Numbered from the stretch's first letter, positions 27,381 to 39,803 are shown. The stretch: DNA of 64,000 bases from CAIWHR01 sp963779805 (GCA_963779805.1 CAVZZN010000016.1:501637-565636), one strand, 5' to 3'. Notes: a model not told the origin generated them from the sequence alone. Numbers and translations are program-made.

Positions 27381-29580
27381 TCAGTACCTGATGCGAGCGA
27401 GGTAATTCTGCCTCGATGCAACAAGCGCGTCGCCGAGAGTGCGGATGCCCTGCGCAGCGAGAAGCGGAATCAGCCGGATGAAAACTTCCCCGGTCAGGAT
27501 GGCGTCGCCCAATGACGTATGGCGTCCCAGTACGGGAATCCCGAATCGGCGCGCATTGCCGTCGAGCGTGTTGTCGTCGAGGTTCGGGTGCACGATCGCC
27601 GACAGCAGCATCGTATCGAGCACCGGTTGGGTGAACCGGACACCGGTCGCGGCTTCCTTGAGCTCGAGGAAACGCAGGTCGAACGCGACGTTGTGTCCCA
27701 CGAGAATCGTGTCCTCCGCGAAGCGGGCGAAGCGCGGCAGCACGCGATCGATCGTCGGCTGGCCCTCGAGCATGCGCCGCGTGATGCCGTGAACAGCAGT
27801 CGATTCCTTCGGCAACGGCCGGCGCGGGTCGACCAACTGATCGAACGTTTCCTGGCGAAGCAAACGCCCATTCACGATTCGCACCGCGGAGAGCGAGACG
27901 ATCTCGTCGCCCGCCGAGGGGTCGAGCCCCGTCGTCTCGGTATCGAAGACGGTGTAGCTCAACTTCCCGAGCGCCTCGCGCTCGAGCTCGCCGCCGCGTG
28001 CGATGTGCGCGAAGAGATCGAAGTCGTAGAACTCCGGGCGAGCCGGTTCCGTCGCACGGGCGGCTTCCGCCGGTTCGCCGGCGGCGAGCGGCAGGAGCAT
28101 CGTGTAGCACGCCCGGTCGGCGCCGTCGGAGCGCATCCAGTGCTCGCTCCCGTGCCGGCGCGCCACGTCGCGCAGCGTCAGCTCGCTCTCGGTACCGGCA
28201 CCGCCGAGCGGCGCGGTCTCCCAGCCGGCAAAGCGCTCGGCATCCACGGCAACGCCTTCCCAGGCGAGCTCCAGCCGCGCGAATGCGCCGCTGGGCACGA
28301 GTGCAATCCGCAGCGTGCGCGCACCGGCGTCGCGCAGGCGCCGGCCGAGCATCCGGATCGCAGCGGCGAGCGCGAAGCTGTCCACGCTCACCCAGCAGGG
28401 CGACAGCTCGGCCGCGATGCCGATGCTCCCCTCGTCCGCCGGATCGATCGCCCGTCGCAACGTGTAGCAGCAGATCGGCGCCCTGGACCTGCTGCAGCGG
28501 CCACGCCTTGCCGCCGCCGGCGGGTGCAGGGCGGCGCTCGTTCAGGCGTTCGGTGAGGCGCACGGATTCGTCGTGGATGATCGCCAGGAACCGCTGGCGA
28601 TCATCGCCGGGCATCGATTCGTACTGCAGCAGGTTCTCGATGGCGGCGCGGATGCTGGCGAGCGCGGCGCGCGTCTCGCGCTCGAGGGTTGCGAAGGCCC
28701 GGTCGTGGCCCACGGCCGTTTCGATCGCATCGGTCACGTCGTGGAGCGTCAGCACGAAGCCGTTGATCTCCGGCTCCTCCGGATCGGCGAGCGTCGCGAG
28801 GACCGGGGCCATGCGCGCACGGATGAGCCCGCCCGCGGGCGCGGAGGTCACGAACTCCGACACCGGTCGGGCTTCCCCCTTGTGCAGGCGCTCGCGTATG
28901 AGCTCGAGCCCGTGGGCGATCAGCGCGCGATCGATGAGGCCGAACACCGACCGCCCGAGCCCGATCAGTCCGGCCGCATCGTTGCCCGCGGCGCGCGAGA
29001 AGAGCGCGCGCGCCGCGCCGTTGTAGAGCAGGATGAGACCGTCGCGATTGCACACGAGCACGCTTTCGGTCAGCTCCGACATGAGCGCAGCGAGCCGATG
29101 CCGTTCCTGCTCGAGCTGTCCGCGCGCCTCGCGCACGCGCAGGTCCACTTCCGACTGCAAGCCTTCGTTGCGATCCGCCAGCCGGTTGATGAGCGCGGCG
29201 AGATCGGCGCCCTCCGCTTCGGCCTCGGGATCGAGACGGTGCGCGGGGTTCGCGTCGAGGAGGACCCGCGTTTCCTGCGTCATCCGATGCACCGGATGGG
29301 CGAAGCGACGGAACAGAATGCCGACGAGAAACCCGAGCACCGCGACCAGGAAGCCGCCGAACAGCAGCACGAGCCCGGCTTCCTCCTCGACCAGCGCCCT
29401 CAGCGCTTGGCGCAACGGCGGCTCGGCACGCGAGGCCAGCACCGTGGCCAGCGCCGTCACCATCGCGGCGATCGCGACGAAGAGCACCGCCACCGCGACG
29501 CCCTGCTTGACGCCCAGCGACAGCCGACGCAAGCGTGCGGCGACGGGCGGCTGCGAATCTGCGGCGGAAGCCTCGGGCAT
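27381..29580 (-). CDS. Membrane PAS-sensor / DnaQ-type 3'-5' exonuclease fusion (about 732 aa, one frameshift)
   Basis: N-terminal half: two membrane helices (VAVAVLFVAIAAMVTALATV; GLVLLFGGFLVAVLGFLVGI), a HAMP-like segment, then a PAS domain (ESVLVCNRDGLILLYNGAAR) and a helix like a histidine-kinase dimerisation region (RAFATLERETRAALASIRAA) without the phospho-acceptor His. An ATPase-like remnant follows. C-terminal half (from about 27960): an exonuclease domain with YTVFDTETTGLDPSAGDEIV (ExoI), LVGHNVAFDLRFLEL (ExoII) and HTSLGDAILTGEVF (ExoIII), so the DEDDh residues are present. The frame changes near 28474 (GATCTGCTGCTACACG), consistent with one extra base. It is known as a partner of acs/DUF294/DUF4212 clusters. 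The substrate is unknown. Confidence 0.85.
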
Positions 29581-29586
29581 GCGGCG

Positions 29587-31503
29587 CTAGCGTGGGTAGT
29601 CGAGCGCGAGCCGGGTCTGGAGGTTGCGCGCCTGCCGGAACGCTTCCTTCAGGATCACCCGGTCGAGCTCGTTCAAGCGCATCGGATCGATGCGGTTGGG
29701 CAGCTGCGCGGCATCGGCATCGAACTGCTGGTGCCGCAGGCGCAGCATCTGGATGAAATAGAACGAGCCGACGAGCGCCTCGACCTCGTCGGCCGACATG
29801 CGCAGGCGCGGTGCCGCGAGACGCAGGCGTTGTCCGGTGTTGGTGTGGGCGATGCCGAGCTGCAGCGCGTAGATGCGCGCCGCCTCGACGAAGGGGCGCA
29901 GGCCGTACAGCTTGAGATCGATGGTGTGCGGATATTCCTTCGGCTTGTCGTAGCGGAAGTCCCGGAAGAAGCCGAGCGGCGGCGGTGTCGACAGCGCGCC
30001 CCCGGCCATGTGGTGCAGGAACAGCGGCGTCGCCTCGGTGCTGCCCACGAGCCACGCGCGAAGTCGCGCGGCGAGGGTCTCGTCGCCGAACACCGCGCGA
30101 AAGTCGAAGAACACCGTCGAGTTCAGGAGCGCCTGCGGGTCCGGATTGCGCATCCAGCTGCTGAACTGGCGCTCCCACTCGGCGAGCGACAGGCACCAGC
30201 TCGGGTTGCCGGCCATGATCCCGCCCTTGCACAACGGGAACCCGCAGCGGTCCAGCGCGGCGTTCACGGCCTGCGCGAACGGCAGCAGGCGCGCGCGCGC
30301 CTCGTCCGCGGCGAGGCCCTGCGCCTCGAAGATGAGGCCGTTGTCCTGATCGGTCGAAAGGGTCTGCTCGAGGCGACCTTCGCTGCCCAGCGCGATCCAG
30401 CAGAGGCGCATGCCCTCGAGGCGGTGCCGGACGAGCTCGATGTCGATCAACCGGTGGCTCAGGCGATCGTTGAGCGCGGCGATGAACAGCGTCAGCCGCT
30501 CGGCCGCGACGCCGTTGACCAGCATCTCGCGGGCGAGCTCGCGGATGTCCCGTGCCGCCTGCTCGAGCTCCGCGATGTCGGTGGCCGCGGCGATCGTCTC
30601 GGGCAGCTGCCGCAAGGTGACGCGCTGAGCGGAGAACAGATCGCGCTGCGAGACGAGGCCGATCACCTTGCCTTCCTCGAGCACGGGCACGTGCCGCGCC
30701 CGATGGTGGGCCATCAGGAGCGCCGCGTCGTAGGCGCTCGCGTCCGCCGGAAGCGACAGCGGCTCGCGCGTCATCACCGTCTCGATCGCCGCATCGAGCG
30801 GCACGCCGTCGAGCACCACGCGGTTGAGCAGATCCTGCAGGGTGAAGATCCCCACCGGCGCGCCATCGTCGCCGGTCACGACCATCGAGCCCACGCCGGC
30901 CGCACGCATCGCGGACAAGGCGGCGCGCAGCGACGTGGCCGTGGTGCAGGTGACCGGCGCAGTGCGGACCAGCGCCCGCAGCGGAGCGCCCATCGACTGC
31001 TGCTCGGAGGTGAGGTGCGTCTTCTCGGCGAGTGCTGCTGCACGCGCGTGGCGGACGAGCCGCGCGAGGCGCTCCATCGCGTGCGCAAGAAAGGCCGGCG
31101 AGAGCGCGAGAAGGCTCCGCACGTCCGCGGCGCCGAGGGCGAGACACACGGTGGGCTCGAGCGCACGGTACGTCGCCGTGCACTCGACGCCCGCAACGAC
31201 GGCGGCGAGCGGGAACATGGCGCCCGTCTCGAGCGTCGGATAGGGCTCCTCGACGAGCTCGTAGGCGCGCGACTGCGTGGCGTGCACCACGCCGCGGGTG
31301 ACGATCCGCAGCGATGCGCCTGCCTGCGAAGGCGCGAGGATCTCGGTGCCCGCCGCATGCTCCTCGCGCAACGCGTGCGCCGCGAGAAACGCGAGCGCCG
31401 CGGCATCCATGGCCGCGAACGGTGCGCACGCGCGCAGCCGCTCGAGCTCGCCGGTGTCGGAGGAGCCTATCGGCGCGGGCTCGACGGCTGCCACGCTCGG
31501 CAT
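29587..31503 (-). CDS. cNMP-binding/CBS-pair/DUF294 nucleotidyltransferase-like protein (638 aa)
   Basis: Predicted signal-transduction protein. Residues about 25-150: cyclic-nucleotide-binding fold. Residues about 175-300: two CBS motifs (VGSMVVTGDDGAPVGIFTLQ; RHVPVLEEGKVIGLVSQRDL). Residues about 320-470: DUF294 nucleotidyltransferase-like domain with WIALGSEGRLEQTLSTDQDN, the GSxxRxEQxxxTDQD signature of GlnD-like enzymes. Residues about 490-638: DUF294_C substrate-binding helices. The family is usually placed next to acetate transport and acs genes. I infer that it senses adenylate or cyclic-nucleotide state and controls acetate use, possibly by nucleotidylation. It lies 6 bp upstream of the exonuclease fusion. 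Confidence 0.9.
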   Translation of the reverse strand: MPSVAAVEPAPIGSSDTGELERLRACAPFAAMDAAALAFLAAHALREEHAAGTEILAPSQAGASLRIVTRGVVHATQSRAYELVEEPYPTLETGAMFPLAAVVAGVECTATYRALEPTVCLALGAADVRSLLALSPAFLAHAMERLARLVRHARAAALAEKTHLTSEQQSMGAPLRALVRTAPVTCTTATSLRAALSAMRAAGVGSMVVTGDDGAPVGIFTLQDLLNRVVLDGVPLDAAIETVMTREPLSLPADASAYDAALLMAHHRARHVPVLEEGKVIGLVSQRDLFSAQRVTLRQLPETIAAATDIAELEQAARDIRELAREMLVNGVAAERLTLFIAALNDRLSHRLIDIELVRHRLEGMRLCWIALGSEGRLEQTLSTDQDNGLIFEAQGLAADEARARLLPFAQAVNAALDRCGFPLCKGGIMAGNPSWCLSLAEWERQFSSWMRNPDPQALLNSTVFFDFRAVFGDETLAARLRAWLVGSTEATPLFLHHMAGGALSTPPPLGFFRDFRYDKPKEYPHTIDLKLYGLRPFVEAARIYALQLGIAHTNTGQRLRLAAPRLRMSADEVEALVGSFYFIQMLRLRHQQFDADAAQLPNRIDPMRLNELDRVILKEAFRQARNLQTRLALDYPR

Positions 31504-31552
31504 CCGCAGCAGGGGCGCGGCAGCGCGCGCGGCCGCGCCGCCGGATGCTGCG

Positions 31553-33518
<1,966 letters not shown>

Positions 33519-33770
33519 GCTGCTCCTCCTGAAGCGCGGCTTGGATTTTGGCGGTGCTGCCTAAGGATCGATGCCGGCACGCGGACGCGTGACCGGGGCA
33601 GTCTAACGAAACGGGTGCGCAACGCGCAACGCATCGCCTTGATGCAGCGCAACCCGCCAGCCGGGCGGCGGCGCTTGAATCGGGGGCTGGCGGTCGGCAG
33701 CGGCGCCCGACTCCGTGTGGCCGGCGGGGTGCGCCACCCCGGCGCACCCATGTCGGAATGCTAAAATCGC

Positions 33771-34421
33771 ATGTTTTCCGCCACGTCGATTCCAATGCCC
33801 GCTTCCCCGCTCAAGCCCATTCCCCAGCTCATCTTCATGAGCCGGTGGCTCCAGCTGCCGCTCTACGTCGGCCTCATCGTGGCGCAGGGCGTCTACGTCT
33901 GGTACTTCTGGGTGGAGCTCGCGCACCTCGTCGAGGCGGCGTTCGGCAGCCAGGCCGCGCTCAACAGCATCCTCGACAACGTCGCGATCATCGGCGCCGA
34001 CGGCCAGAAGCTGAAGATGGCGAAGGAAACCGTCGTCATGCTGGTCGTGCTCGGCCTCATCGACGTGGTGATGATCTCGAACCTCCTGATCATGGTGATC
34101 ATCGGCGGCTACGAGACCTTCGTGTCGCGCATGAACCTCGAAGGCCACCCCGATCAGCCGGAGTGGCTCTCGCACGTGAACGCGTCCGTGCTCAAGGTGA
34201 AGCTCGCCACCGCCATCATCGGCATCTCGTCGATCCACCTGCTCAAGACGTTCATCAGCGCGCAGGCCTACGACGAGAAGACGCTCATGTACCAGACCGT
34301 GATCCACGTCGCCTTCCTGCTCTCGGCGATGGCGGTCGCGGCCGTCGATCGCATCATGCCCGCGCCCTCCAGGCGACGCGACATCAGCAACGGCCTCGAG
34401 GGAGGCCGATCCACCCACTAG
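33771..34421 (+). CDS. YqhA/TIGR00645 family inner-membrane protein (216 aa)
   Basis: Four-span membrane protein of unknown function. Motifs: FMSRWLQLPLYVGLIVAQGV, DVVMISNLLIMVIIGGYETF, WLSHVNASVLKVKLATAIIG, SSIHLLKTFI. ATG at 33795 (MPASPLKP) is an alternative start; both lie just after a possible -10 box TAAAAT. A 9-bp hairpin (33727-33749) precedes it. Divergent from acs, upstream of fumarase. Confidence 0.9.
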   Translation: MFSATSIPMPASPLKPIPQLIFMSRWLQLPLYVGLIVAQGVYVWYFWVELAHLVEAAFGSQAALNSILDNVAIIGADGQKLKMAKETVVMLVVLGLIDVVMISNLLIMVIIGGYETFVSRMNLEGHPDQPEWLSHVNASVLKVKLATAIIGISSIHLLKTFISAQAYDEKTLMYQTVIHVAFLLSAMAVAAVDRIMPAPSRRRDISNGLEGGRSTH

Positions 34422-34495
34422 CACTTGCCACTGGCATTTGCCATCAGCCCCGAAGATCGCATCGAGTCTTTCGAGGCTCTCCACAGGAGCCCACC

Positions 34496-36028
34496 ATGGC
34501 CGTGATCCGGCAACAGGACGTGATCCAGAGCGTCGCCGACGCCCTCCAGTACATCTCGTATTACCACCCGATGGACTTCATCGACGCGCTCGGTGAAGCG
34601 TACGCGGCGGAGGAGTCGCCCGCGGCCAAGGATGCCATCGCGCAGATCCTCACCAACTCGAAGATGTGCGCGGAGGGCCACCGCCCGATCTGCCAGGACA
34701 CCGGCATCGTCGTCGCGTTCGTGAAGGTCGGGATGGACGTGCGCTGGGAAGGCGCGACCATGAGCGTCACGGACATGATCAACGAAGGCGTGCGCCGGGC
34801 CTACACGGACCCCGACAACACCCTGCGTGCATCGATCCTCGCGGACCCCGCCGGCAAGCGCAAGAACACCAGGGACAACACGCCCGCCGTGGTGCACTAC
34901 GAGCTCGTGCCCGGTGGCGAGATCGAGGTGAAGATCGCCGCGAAGGGCGGCGGCTCCGAGAACAAGAGCAAGTTCGTGATGCTCAATCCGTCGGACTCGG
35001 TCGTCGACTGGGTGATGAAGACCGTGCCGACGATGGGCGCGGGCTGGTGTCCGCCGGGGATGCTCGGCATCGGCATCGGCGGCAGCGCGGAGAAGGCGAT
35101 GCTCCTCGCGAAGGAATCGCTGATGGATCCCATCGACATCCACGCGCTGAAGGCGCGCGCGGCCAAGGGCGAGACGCTCACGCGCACCGAGGAGCTGCGC
35201 CTCGAGCTCATGGACAAGGTGAATGCGCTCGGCATCGGCGCGCAGGGCCTCGGCGGATTGTCGACGGTGCTCGACGTCAAGATCCTCGACTACCCGACGC
35301 ACGCCGCGAGCCTGCCCGTCGCGATGATCCCGAACTGCGCAGCCACGCGTCATGCGCACTTCGTGCTCAACGGCTCCGGGCCCGCGCACCTGGAAGTGCC
35401 CGATCTTTCGCGCTGGCCGAAGGTGGAGTGGACGCCGTCGGCCGAGGCGCGGCGCGTGAATCTCGACGCGCTCACGCCGGCCGAAGTCGCGAGCTGGAAG
35501 CCGGGCGAGCGGCTGCTGCTGAACGGCAAGATGCTCACCGGCCGCGATGCCGCGCACAAGCGCATCACCGACATGCTCGCGAAGGGCGAGAAGCTGCCGG
35601 TCGATTTCACCAATCGCGTGATCTATTACGTCGGTCCGGTCGACCCGGTGCGCGACGAAGTCGTCGGACCCGCGGGCCCGACCACGTCCACGCGCATGGA
35701 CAAGTTCACCGAGACGATGCTTGCGCAAACGGGCCTCATCGCGATGGTGGGCAAGGCCGAGCGCGGCCCGGTCGCGATCGAGGCGATCCGCAAGCACAAG
35801 GCCGCATACCTGATGGCGGTCGGCGGCGCGGCGTATCTCGTGTCGAAGGCGATCAGGCATTCGCGCGTGGCGGCCTTCGGCGACCTCGGGATGGAAGCGA
35901 TCTACGAATTCGACGTGAAGGACATGCCGGTGACGGTGGCGGTGGACGCGCAAGGCTCGGCGGTGCACAAGACGGGCCCGCGCGAGTGGCAGCAGCGCAT
36001 CGGCAAGATCCCCGTCACCGCCGAGTAA
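34496..36028 (+). CDS. Class I fumarate hydratase (510 aa)
   Basis: Oxygen-sensitive, [4Fe-4S] fumarase of the TCA cycle, FumA/FumB-like two-domain form. N-terminal domain: ILTNSKMCAEGHRPICQDTG and 'GSENKSKFVMLNPSDSVVDW'; cluster cysteines are likely in MCAEGHRPICQDTG, AGWCPPGML and PNCAATRHAHF. C-terminal swivelling domain: GKMLTGRDAAHKRITDMLAK, IYYVGPVDPVRDEVVGPAGP, TSTRMDKFTE. An ACAGGAG site precedes ATG at 34496. Confidence 0.96.
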   Translation: MAVIRQQDVIQSVADALQYISYYHPMDFIDALGEAYAAEESPAAKDAIAQILTNSKMCAEGHRPICQDTGIVVAFVKVGMDVRWEGATMSVTDMINEGVRRAYTDPDNTLRASILADPAGKRKNTRDNTPAVVHYELVPGGEIEVKIAAKGGGSENKSKFVMLNPSDSVVDWVMKTVPTMGAGWCPPGMLGIGIGGSAEKAMLLAKESLMDPIDIHALKARAAKGETLTRTEELRLELMDKVNALGIGAQGLGGLSTVLDVKILDYPTHAASLPVAMIPNCAATRHAHFVLNGSGPAHLEVPDLSRWPKVEWTPSAEARRVNLDALTPAEVASWKPGERLLLNGKMLTGRDAAHKRITDMLAKGEKLPVDFTNRVIYYVGPVDPVRDEVVGPAGPTTSTRMDKFTETMLAQTGLIAMVGKAERGPVAIEAIRKHKAAYLMAVGGAAYLVSKAIRHSRVAAFGDLGMEAIYEFDVKDMPVTVAVDAQGSAVHKTGPREWQQRIGKIPVTAE

Positions 36029-36050
36029 CCGACCGCACCATCACCTCAGC

Positions 36051-36078
36051 CCCGACCCTGGGTCGACCCAGGGTCGGG
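36051..36078. repeat. Family B repeat: perfect 28-bp palindrome after fumarase
   Basis: CCCGACCCTGGGTC followed by its exact reverse complement. It contains two 11-mers (GACCCTGGGTC and GACCCAGGGTC) back to back, 22 bp past the fumarase stop. It could act as a terminator hairpin, although no U-tract follows. Confidence 0.85.
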
Positions 36079-36570
36079 TGTGGGAGGGGGTCGAGGCGTG
36101 TGCGGCCGTCGACCGATCGTCGGATGGCATTGCGCACGACAACGCGCGACCACGCAAGGCATTCCGCGCGGGTGCATCGTTCTCGACGTGCCAACGCATG
36201 CCTTGCTGCGGCCCGCGGCGGAAGCCTACAACCGCACTCGTGTTCGCACATTCGAGCATCGTGGTGTGCAAAGAACATCCCCGATGACCCTTCCGAAGCA
36301 CGCGGCGCGCTGGCTGCCGCCGCGCGCGCCGCAGTAAACTACGAGCGCGCCTCCCTGCGATGCCTCCAGGCGCAGGCTCGATTCACCGCCCGACGAACAG
36401 GAAGCACGTGCGTTCATCGCGACACGGCATGGCAACGATCCGTGCGCGCGGCCACCATGCCGGCGCATGGATGCTCGCGGCCACGCGAGTCGGAGTGGCG
36501 CGAGTGGAGTGCGCACGCAAGTCGAAGTGCGCACGCGGGCCTTCGTGCGCTGCCGGCGAGGAGTGGCGCC
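36079..36570. other. Non-coding region before the GGDEF-EAL gene
   Basis: About 490 bp. Only short, low-complexity open frames, none with family features. Presumably the promoter of the downstream signalling gene; no strong promoter element recognised. Confidence 0.5.
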
Positions 36571-38872
36571 GTGATCGACGCGATGCGCAGCTTTCGCCGG
36601 CACCTGTCCCCGCTCGCCGGCGAGACCCACCATCCGACCAATCTGCCGCCGGTCCGGATGGGACTGCTGACCAAGCTCAACGTGCTCACCGTCGGCCTGA
36701 TCGTGCTCACGGCCGTGATGACGACGGGCTTCTATCTTTGGCAGCAATGGAATGACGGCGACCAGCAGCTGCGGGGCGAGGCCGCCACGATCTCGACGAT
36801 GGTGGCCGAGCTTTCGCAGCGGGGCACGACGCCGGCCGATCGCGCCTATCTCACCGGCGTGCTCGAAGGCCTGCGCCGCGACGGCGACGTCGCCTACGTC
36901 ATCATCCTCGACGCCAACCGGCAGGTCGTGGCCGGGCGACGGTACGCCGAGGCATTGCAGAGCGTCGACGTGCCGGCGCTGCCCCGCGGTGTCGCCTCGA
37001 CCGCACCCACGACGCTGCGCCACGTCATCGACGGCACGCGCTACGTCGAGATCGCGTCGCCCGTGTTCCGCAGCAAGGCGGCGCCGGCCGCAGCGCAAGC
37101 GCAGGACACCAACGGCGCGCCCGCGCTCGCAGCATCGAACGCCCCGATCGGCTTCGTGCGCGTGGGCATGACCTTCGCGCGCCAGGAGCAGCAGTTCCGG
37201 CGTCAGCTGGCCGGCGCGCTGTCGGTCCTGGCCGCCATCGTGCTGCTGTCGATCCTCACCACGCTGCTGCTGACGCGCCGACTGGTTGCGCCGATGCGGC
37301 GCCTGATGCGCGCGGCGCGTGCCGTCGGCTCGGGCAAGCTCGACGTGTACGTTCCGGCGCGCTCGGCGGACGAGCTGGGCCTGCTCACGCACGCGTTCAA
37401 CCAGATGACGCAGCGCCTCGCCGAATCGCAGGCGGAGGTCGCCAATTACCAGCGCACGCTGGAAGACAAGGTCGCGCAGCGCACCAAGGAGCTCGAGGTC
37501 GCGACGGCGCACGCGTACAAGCTCGCGCAGCACGACATCCTCACCGGGCTGCCGAACCGCTCGCTGCTCAACCAGCGCCTGAAGCAGATCCTCGCGCAGG
37601 CCGCGCGCGACGGCACGCACGTCGCGTGCCTGTTCATCGACTTCGACGACTTCAAGCGCATCAACGACACGCTCGGCCACGACAGCGGCGATCAGCTGCT
37701 GCAATCCATCGCCCAGCGCCTCACCAGCGCGGTGCGCGAGGCCGACGTCGTGGCGCGCCTCGGCGGCGACGAGTTCGTGCTGGTGCTGCCCGGGCCTCGA
37801 TCCCTCGCACGCGACGTTCGAGACGATGACGGTGCTTGCGCGCGTGCGCGAAGCGTTCCTCGCGCCGTTCCGGCTGTCGGACCAGATGCCGACGCTGACG
37901 TGCTCGATCGGCGTGTCGATGTATCCGCTCGATGCGAGCGATCCGGGCACGATGATCAAGCAGGCCGACACCGCGATGTACGCGGCCAAGGATGCGGGCC
38001 GCAACGCGTACCGCTTCTACACCGCCGACATGAACGCGCGCGTGCAGCTGCGCCTGCAGCTCGAGACCGACATGCGCCGCGGGTTGATGGACAACGAGTT
38101 CTTCCTCGTCTTCCAGCCGCAGCTCGACATCCAGTCCGGCCGGGCGTGTGGCGTGGAAGCCTTGCTGCGCTGGCGCGATCCGGATCGCGGCGTGATCGGG
38201 CCGGCCGAGTTCATCCCGATCGCGGAAGAGTCGGGCATGATCCAGGCGCTCGGCGCGCGCGTGCTGCGCGATTCGTGCCGCCAGGTGATGCAATGGCATC
38301 GGCTGGGGATGCTGCTGCGCCTGTCGGTGAACCTGTCGGTGCAGCAGCTGCAGCACGACAGCTGGCTGTCGATCGTGGAGGATGCGCTCACCACCAGCGG
38401 CCTGCCCGCGCAGTACCTCGATCTCGAGATCACGGAGAGCGTGATCATCACGCATCCGGAGCGCGCGGTCGACACGCTGATGAAGCTGAAGCAGCGCGGC
38501 GTGTCGATCACCGTCGACGATTTCGGCACCGGGTATTCGAGCCTCTCGTATCTCGCGCGGCTGCCGATCCAGAGCGTGAAGATCGATCAGCGCTTCGTGC
38601 ACGGGCTCGAGCAGAACCGCAACGACGAGGCGATCACGCAGGCGATCATCGCGCTGTCGCATTCGCTCGGGTTGCGAGTCATCGCGGAAGGGGTGGAGAA
38701 TCCGGCGCAGTTCGCCTTCCTCAAGGCGCATGGCTGCGACGAAGCGCAGGGCTACCTCATCTCGCGGCCGCTCGAGGCCAACGACCTCGCCCGCTGGTGG
38801 CGCCAGCAGGAGGAGGATCACCGCACGCTCGGTCGTCAGCGCGACATGTGGAGCACGCCCAGCGCCGCGTGA
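36571..38872 (+). CDS. Membrane HAMP-GGDEF-EAL cyclic-di-GMP enzyme (about 766 aa, one frameshift)
   Basis: Predicted c-di-GMP turnover protein. A first membrane helix (LNVLTVGLIVLTAVMTTGFY), a periplasmic sensor of about 150 residues, a second helix (ALSVLAAIVLLSILTTLLLT), then HAMP (RRLVAPMRRLMRAARAVGSG) and a coiled segment. The GGDEF domain has 'HDILTGLPNRSLLNQRL' and the active-site motif GGDEFVLVLPG. The EAL domain has QPQLDIQSGRACGVEALLRW; the signature reads EALLR. Also NLSVQQLQ, EITESVIITHP, DDFGTGYSSLSYL and KIDQRFVHGL, plus IAEGVENPAQFAFLKAHGCD. All metal and catalytic residues I can check in EAL are present. The frame changes near 37795 inside CCCGGGCC. GTG start chosen for GAGGAG 7 nt upstream; ATG at 36583 possible. 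Confidence 0.92.
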
Positions 38873-38894
38873 TGCGATGCGGAAGGAGGATGCC

Positions 38895-39332
38895 ATGCCC
38901 GATTCCGACGAAGCGCTCGCCCACCAGAACCGCGCACTCACACGCCAGATGCTGGAGTGGATCGCGACGCGTTCACCGACGTACGCGGAGGTGCTGGAGA
39001 CGTGGCACAGCTCCTGTCCGCGGCACACGATCTGGGAGGACGCGGTGCTGGCGGGGCTGGTCGATCACGACGGCCGGCGCGAGGGCGTCGTGCGCCTGAC
39101 CAGCACGGGCGCGGCGCTCCTCGGCTCTGAACGCACTCGCAAGCGTCGACCCTGGGTCCACCCTGGGTCGACCCTGGGTCATCAACGGCGGGGCCCCATC
39201 AGGTCGGCAGGCGTGTCCACGTCGCGCAGCACGCCGGGATCGTCGACGTCGATGCGCTGCAGCTCGCGCGCGTGGCGCATCACCACCGCGCGCGCGCCCT
39301 CGTCGCCGGTGAGCGCGGCGAGCTCGCGGTAA
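38895..39332 (+). CDS. Small winged-helix-like hypothetical protein with repeat-derived C-terminal extension (145 aa)
   Basis: The first 80 residues form a plausible small domain: LTRQMLEWIATRSPTYAEVL, ETWHSSCPRHTIWEDAVLAG, then VRLTSTGAALLGSERTRK. The pattern resembles uncharacterised helix-turn-helix proteins of about 80 residues. From RRPWVHPGSTLGHQRRG onward the frame is translated family B repeat and then the antisense of the mobA-like gene, so it overlaps that convergent gene by about 150 bp. The native stop was probably lost when the repeat arrived. GGAAGGAGG precedes ATG at 38895. Confidence 0.6.
   Translation: MPDSDEALAHQNRALTRQMLEWIATRSPTYAEVLETWHSSCPRHTIWEDAVLAGLVDHDGRREGVVRLTSTGAALLGSERTRKRRPWVHPGSTLGHQRRGPIRSAGVSTSRSTPGSSTSMRCSSRAWRITTARAPSSPVSAASSR
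39148..39180. repeat. Family B repeat: three tandem 11-mers
   Basis: GACCCTGGGTC, CACCCTGGGTC and GACCCTGGGTC follow head to tail with a period of exactly 11 bp. They sit at the convergent junction of the small hypothetical gene and the mobA-like gene, 1 bp before the stop of the latter. Confidence 0.9.
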
Positions 39333-39803
39333 CACGCACGACCGAAGCCCACCGGATGCCCGCGCCGGCCATCGTGAAATGGCGCGGCGAGCAATGCGCC
39401 GCCCGCGATCGCATCGCGCACCGACGCGATCGTGGCGGTTGCGACCCAGGGCATGTCCGCGAGCGCGATGATCCAGCCGTCCGCGGCGGCGGCCGCCTGC
39501 ACGCCGCACGCGAGGCTCGCTCCCATGCCCTCGTCTGCGCGCTCGCACTCGATCACGCGCGCTCCGGCAGCGCGCAGCGCATCGGCCAGGACGCGCGTCG
39601 CCCGGACGGACGACCGCGATCGTCTCCGGCAGCACCGAGCGCAGCGCCGCGCACGCGGCGACGCCGATCGGGAGCCCGGGGCCGCGTTGCGCAGTTCCGG
39701 CATCGTCGCGCCGGATCGAGCGCTCCGGCAACGGCACCAGCAGCTTGCCTCCGCCGAAGCGCTCGGCGCGCCCCGCGGCAAGCAGCACGCCCGCGATCGC
39801 CAT
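39182..39803 (-). CDS. MobA/MocA-like nucleotidyltransferase (about 206 aa, frameshifted)
   Basis: NTP-transferase family, molybdenum-cofactor cytidylyl- or guanylyltransferase-like. N-terminal frame: MAIAGVLLAAGRAERFGGGK (LAAGxSxRxGxxK nucleotide-binding motif) and PETIAVVRPGDA. C-terminal frame: RVIECERADEGMGASLACGV, WIIALADMPWVATATI (D-M metal/substrate motif), 'RRGHPVGFGRACYRELAALT' and a final 'DVDTPADLM', all as expected for MocA/MobA. The frame changes near 39600. Exact substrate cannot be told. No molybdenum genes adjoin. Confidence 0.88.

Noticed and set aside
33727..33749. 9-bp hairpin before yqhA as a riboswitch
   Set aside because: A single stem without any recognisable riboswitch consensus; mentioned only in the yqhA entry.
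39148..39180. Family B arrays as CRISPR remnants
   Set aside because: Units are 11 bp and contiguous without spacers, and no cas genes occur.
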